A stretch of DNA of 64,000 nt from Hoeflea ulvae (lineage in GTDB: Bacteria; Pseudomonadota; Alphaproteobacteria; Rhizobiales; Rhizobiaceae), in assembly GCF_026619435.1 (NCBI RefSeq), contig NZ_JAOVZQ010000001.1, forward strand, positions 3,355,501 to 3,419,500, given 5' to 3'. The translations under genes were made by a program, and so were the position numbers. Below, one piece after another: positions 61,668-64,000 of the stretch (its first letter is position 1; each line of letters starts with the position of its first letter). The notes under the pieces were generated by a model. It worked only from the letters and a program-made list of their open reading frames with translations, did not search any database and was not told where the DNA came from.

Positions 61668-62383
61668 GCCGCAGCACCCCCGAGGAACGAGCGCCGCACC
61701 GCGTCATCGTTGAGCAGCGCCTCACCGGTTCCGGATATGAAATTCCTGCCGCTGACCAGCACATGGCCGTTGTCGGCGATCCGCAAGGCCTGCTTGGCGT
61801 TCTGCTCGACCATCAATATGGTGACGCCGCGCCTGCGGATGTCGAGCAGCAGGTCGAAGATGATCTCGAGATAGGCGGGCGACAGTCCCGCTGTGGGTTC
61901 ATCCAGCAGCAGCAGTTTCGGCTCGCTCATCAGCGCCCGGCCCATCGCCACCATCTGCCGCTGGCCGCCCGACAACTCGCCGGCCGCCTGGCCGAGCTTG
62001 TCGCGCAGATCGGGAAACAGCGTCAGCACATTCTCCCGCACCGCTTCCTTGTCCCTGGGAGGTGCTGCATAGGTGCCGACATCGAGATTTTCATCGACAT
62101 TGAGCGTCGGAAACACGTTGCGGCTCTGCGGCACCATGGAAATGCCGAGCGGCACCAGTTGCGCGGTTTTCAGACCGGTGATGTCCTTGCCGGCAAAGGA
62201 GATGCCGCCTTCAGACCGCGCCGTCAGCGCGAAAATGGTTTTCAGCAGGGTCGACTTGCCGGCCCCGTTTGGCCCGATGATCACCGAGATCTCGTGTTCC
62301 TGGACATCGAGATTGATGCCTTCGATGATAGGGACGCCCCCATAACCGGCGGTCAATTCCTTGACAGACAACAACGCGCTCAT
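61664..62383 (-). CDS. livF: Branched-chain amino acid ABC transporter ATP-binding protein (LivF type)
   Basis: A 239-residue single ABC domain: Walker A GPNGAGKST near residue 37, Q-loop MVPQSRNVFPTLNV, signature LSGGQRQMVAMGRALM, Walker B LLLLDEPTAGLSP and switch residue ILMVEQNAKQALRIAD (the EQN variant of LivF). The start overlaps the LivG stop by four bases. LivF-LivG heterodimers energise the importer. Confidence 0.92.
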   Translation of the reverse strand: MSALLSVKELTAGYGGVPIIEGINLDVQEHEISVIIGPNGAGKSTLLKTIFALTARSEGGISFAGKDITGLKTAQLVPLGISMVPQSRNVFPTLNVDENLDVGTYAAPPRDKEAVRENVLTLFPDLRDKLGQAAGELSGGQRQMVAMGRALMSEPKLLLLDEPTAGLSPAYLEIIFDLLLDIRRRGVTILMVEQNAKQALRIADNGHVLVSGRNFISGTGEALLNDDAVRRSFLGGAAA

Positions 62384-63153
62384 GGCCGGGCCTCATATTT
62401 TCCGCCGCCGAAATAGGCTTCGATGACGCGCGCGTCCTGGCGCACCTCGTCGACCGCGCCGCGCATCAACAGCGTGCCCTGGGCCATGACGATGACTTCG
62501 TCACAGAGTTTCGAGACATAGTCGAGATCATGCTCGATCAGGCAGAAGGTCAGGCCCTGCTCCCTGTTGAGCAGCAGGATCTTGTCGGAGATCTTGGCCA
62601 GCAGCGTGCGGTTGATGCCGGCGCCGATCTCGTCGAGCAGGATGATCTTCGGTTTGCGCATCAGCGCCCGGCCGAGCTCGAGCAGCTTCTTCTGGCCGCC
62701 CGACAGATTGCCGGCCTTTTCGTCCTTGACCTGGTCGATCTCGAGAAAACTCACCATGTCACGCGCTGCGCGATAGGTCGCCTCCTCTTCGGCGGCAAAG
62801 CGGCCGCGCCGGAAGATGACGTTGAAGACGTTTTCGCCGATCGGCGTGGCGGCGGCCGCCATGAAATTCTCGATGACAGTGAGCTGCGAAAACTCGTGCG
62901 GAATCTGGAAGGTTCGCGCCAGTCCGCGCGCGGCGCGCTGATGCGGCTGCAGCCCGGTGATGTCCTTGCCCTCGAGCAGCACACGGCCACCGGCAAGCGC
63001 CACATGCCCGGCAATGGCATTGAACATCGTGGTCTTGCCTGCCCCATTGGGCCCGATCAGACCGGTGATCTTGCCGGCGGGAATGTCGAAGCTGACGTCA
63101 TCGACGACATTGGGGCCGCCATAACTCACCTTCACATGTTCAACTGAAATCAT
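62380..63153 (-). CDS. livG: Branched-chain amino acid ABC transporter ATP-binding protein (LivG type)
   Basis: ATG 63153 (MISVEHVKVSYGG) is chosen; the frame continues to 63276 across the hairpin region without support. The 257-residue ATPase has Walker A GPNGAGKTT near residue 36, LARTFQIPHEFSQLTVIENFMAAA (Q-loop and LivG helical loop), signature LSGGQKKLLELGRALM, Walker B IILLDEIGAGINR (Glu-Ile rather than the usual Glu-Pro after Asp) and switch His CLIEHDLDYV. It lies directly after the binding-protein gene and its hairpin. Confidence 0.92.
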   Translation of the reverse strand: MISVEHVKVSYGGPNVVDDVSFDIPAGKITGLIGPNGAGKTTMFNAIAGHVALAGGRVLLEGKDITGLQPHQRAARGLARTFQIPHEFSQLTVIENFMAAAATPIGENVFNVIFRRGRFAAEEEATYRAARDMVSFLEIDQVKDEKAGNLSGGQKKLLELGRALMRKPKIILLDEIGAGINRTLLAKISDKILLLNREQGLTFCLIEHDLDYVSKLCDEVIVMAQGTLLMRGAVDEVRQDARVIEAYFGGGKYEARP

Positions 63154-63238
63154 ATGCGCCCCATGTAGCGGGTTATCCGCTGGCGATGCCTTTCCCGGCC
63201 GGTCATGGTCCGGCCCGGTGGCTCGCGCTTTGTTTGTG

Positions 63239-63264
63239 TCCCTCCCCGCATGCGCAGGGAGGGA
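63239..63264. terminator. Hairpin between binding-protein and LivG genes
   Basis: An 8-bp perfect stem (63239-63246 with 63257-63264) with a loop containing the palindrome GCATGC, 25 bases past the binding-protein stop. No T run follows on the minus strand, so transcript stabilisation or processing is more likely than termination. Confidence 0.5.
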
Positions 63265-63288
63265 GGGTCTTGTCAAATCCGGATAGGA

Positions 63289-64000
63289 TTATTCGACGAT
63301 GGCAATCTGCTTGTAGACAGTGCCGTCGACGACGAACTTGCCGATGAAACCGGCGACATCGCCGTTTTCGTCAAAGTCATAGCTGCCGCCGGCGCCATCA
63401 TAATCAATGTCCTTGCCTTCGGCGATCAGCGCCTTGGCCCTGGCCCATTCGCCGGGACCGACCTTTTCGCCCGGAGCCGATGCGATCGCGCGCAGGGCTT
63501 CGGCCATCTTGGCGCGGTCAGCGGAACCGGCCTGCTCGACAGCAAGCAATGCCATGAAGGTGGCGTCATAGGTCTGGTCGACGAACGGCTTGTCGGCAGG
63601 CTCGTTGTAGGCTGCGGTATAGGCATCATGCAGCTTGGCCTGGTTCGGATTGTCGTCCGGAGATGTCGGCGCCGAGAAGAACGAGGTCGCCAGCGCTTCG
63701 GCGCCGATATCGGCAATCAGGGCTTCGTCGCGCAGTCCGTCGGTGCCGACGAACTTGGTGAACAATCCGCCCTCGATCGCCTGCTTGACGATCTTGCTGC
63801 CGGAATCACCGGCATAGGCAATCACCACCAGCGCATCGCCGCCGGCCTTGGACAGGGTGGCAAGCTCGGAGCGGTAGGAGTTCTTCTTCTCCTCGTGCTT
63901 GACTTCGGCAACGACTTCACCGCCAAGCGCCTTGTAGGCCTCGACGAAGGTGCCGCCGATGCCGACGCCATAGTCATTGTTGACGAAGGTCACGGCGACC
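63289..64000 (-). CDS. Branched-chain amino acid-type ABC substrate-binding protein, C-terminal part (5' end outside window)
   Basis: The frame is open to the right edge, so the N-terminus and signal peptide are missing; about 237 residues are visible. The part seen begins VAVTFVNNDYGVGIGGTFVEAYKALGG and continues KKNSYRSELATLSKAGGDALVVIAYAGDSGSKIVKQAI, characteristic of periplasmic-binding proteins of the LivJ/LivK family (Peripla_BP_6). DQTYDATFMALLAVEQAG and the C-terminal FDENGDVAGFIGKFVVD also fit. First gene of the liv-type operon, ahead of LivG, LivF, LivH and LivM. The substrate may be branched-chain amino acids, amides or urea. Confidence 0.88.
   Translation of the reverse strand, partial: VAVTFVNNDYGVGIGGTFVEAYKALGGEVVAEVKHEEKKNSYRSELATLSKAGGDALVVIAYAGDSGSKIVKQAIEGGLFTKFVGTDGLRDEALIADIGAEALATSFFSAPTSPDDNPNQAKLHDAYTAAYNEPADKPFVDQTYDATFMALLAVEQAGSADRAKMAEALRAIASAPGEKVGPGEWARAKALIAEGKDIDYDGAGGSYDFDENGDVAGFIGKFVVDGTVYKQIAIVE

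Overview
The window is ordinary chromosomal DNA from a GC-rich alphaproteobacterium, most likely a member of the Hyphomicrobiales (Rhizobiales) close to the Rhizobiaceae or marine Hoeflea-like lineages. This is inferred from the gene families and codon bias: a LacI-linked sugar ABC operon, PhnDCEE, DUF1217, CobS/CobT, a PleC/PdhS-like histidine kinase, and many ABC importers with tight ATGA overlaps. I see no rRNA, tRNA, CRISPR array, insertion sequence, phage or plasmid genes. Both ends cut genes: a globin-like gene at the left and a branched-chain amino acid binding protein at the right.

Layout. 0-4.6 kb: globin-like fragment, then a LacI-type repressor divergent from a sugar ABC operon (binding protein, permease, ATPase) with an 18-bp perfect palindromic operator between them. 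4.9-9.3 kb: phosphonate/organophosphate-type importer phnD-phnC-phnE-phnE2 ending in a HAD-IIA phosphatase. 9.5-13.8 kb: PEP synthase, PfkB-type sugar-phosphate kinase, L-lactate dehydrogenase; an FNR/FixK-type box lies upstream of ppsA. 14-21 kb: two L,D-transpeptidases, an ACR3 arsenite exporter, class I fumarase, and a frameshifted diguanylate cyclase. 21-27.6 kb: PPOX-fold protein, MarR regulator with a divergent hydrolase, DUF971 protein, moaA, DMT and MFS exporters. 27.8-32.5 kb: polar amino acid importer lacking its own ATPase, a TPR-methyltransferase and a gamma-butyrobetaine-type dioxygenase. 32.6-43.9 kb: ABC exporter, aldo/keto reductase, frameshifted penicillin acylase-family enzyme, beta-hydroxyacid dehydrogenase, AlkD-like repair protein, DUF302, Lrp regulator, UDG-like protein, GST, DJ-1/PfpI protein, thermonuclease. 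44-50.9 kb: histidine kinase, cobT/cobS, DUF1289 protein, retropepsin-like protease, and a large six-repeat DUF1217 protein. 51-59.8 kb: TauE/SafE, extensin-like lipoprotein, thioesterases, small stress-type proteins, a second amino acid importer, DusA, second PfpI protein, host-attachment-family protein. 59.8-64 kb: a complete livKGFHM-type operon apart from the cut binding protein.

Functional picture. Import dominates: five ABC uptake systems (sugar, phosphonate-like, basic/polar amino acid, cystine-like, branched-chain), as expected of a heterotroph scavenging mixed organic matter. Four of the five have a strong hairpin immediately after the binding-protein gene, consistent with differential expression of binding protein over membrane components.

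No clearly unprecedented defence or biosynthetic system is visible. The observations most worth a second look are the FNR-type box spaced at about -41.5 from a predicted ppsA promoter, the six-unit DUF1217 repeat protein, the PhnDCEE-plus-phosphatase operon, the paired MarR operators, and two genes broken by a missing base in a C/G homopolymer (possibly assembly error).
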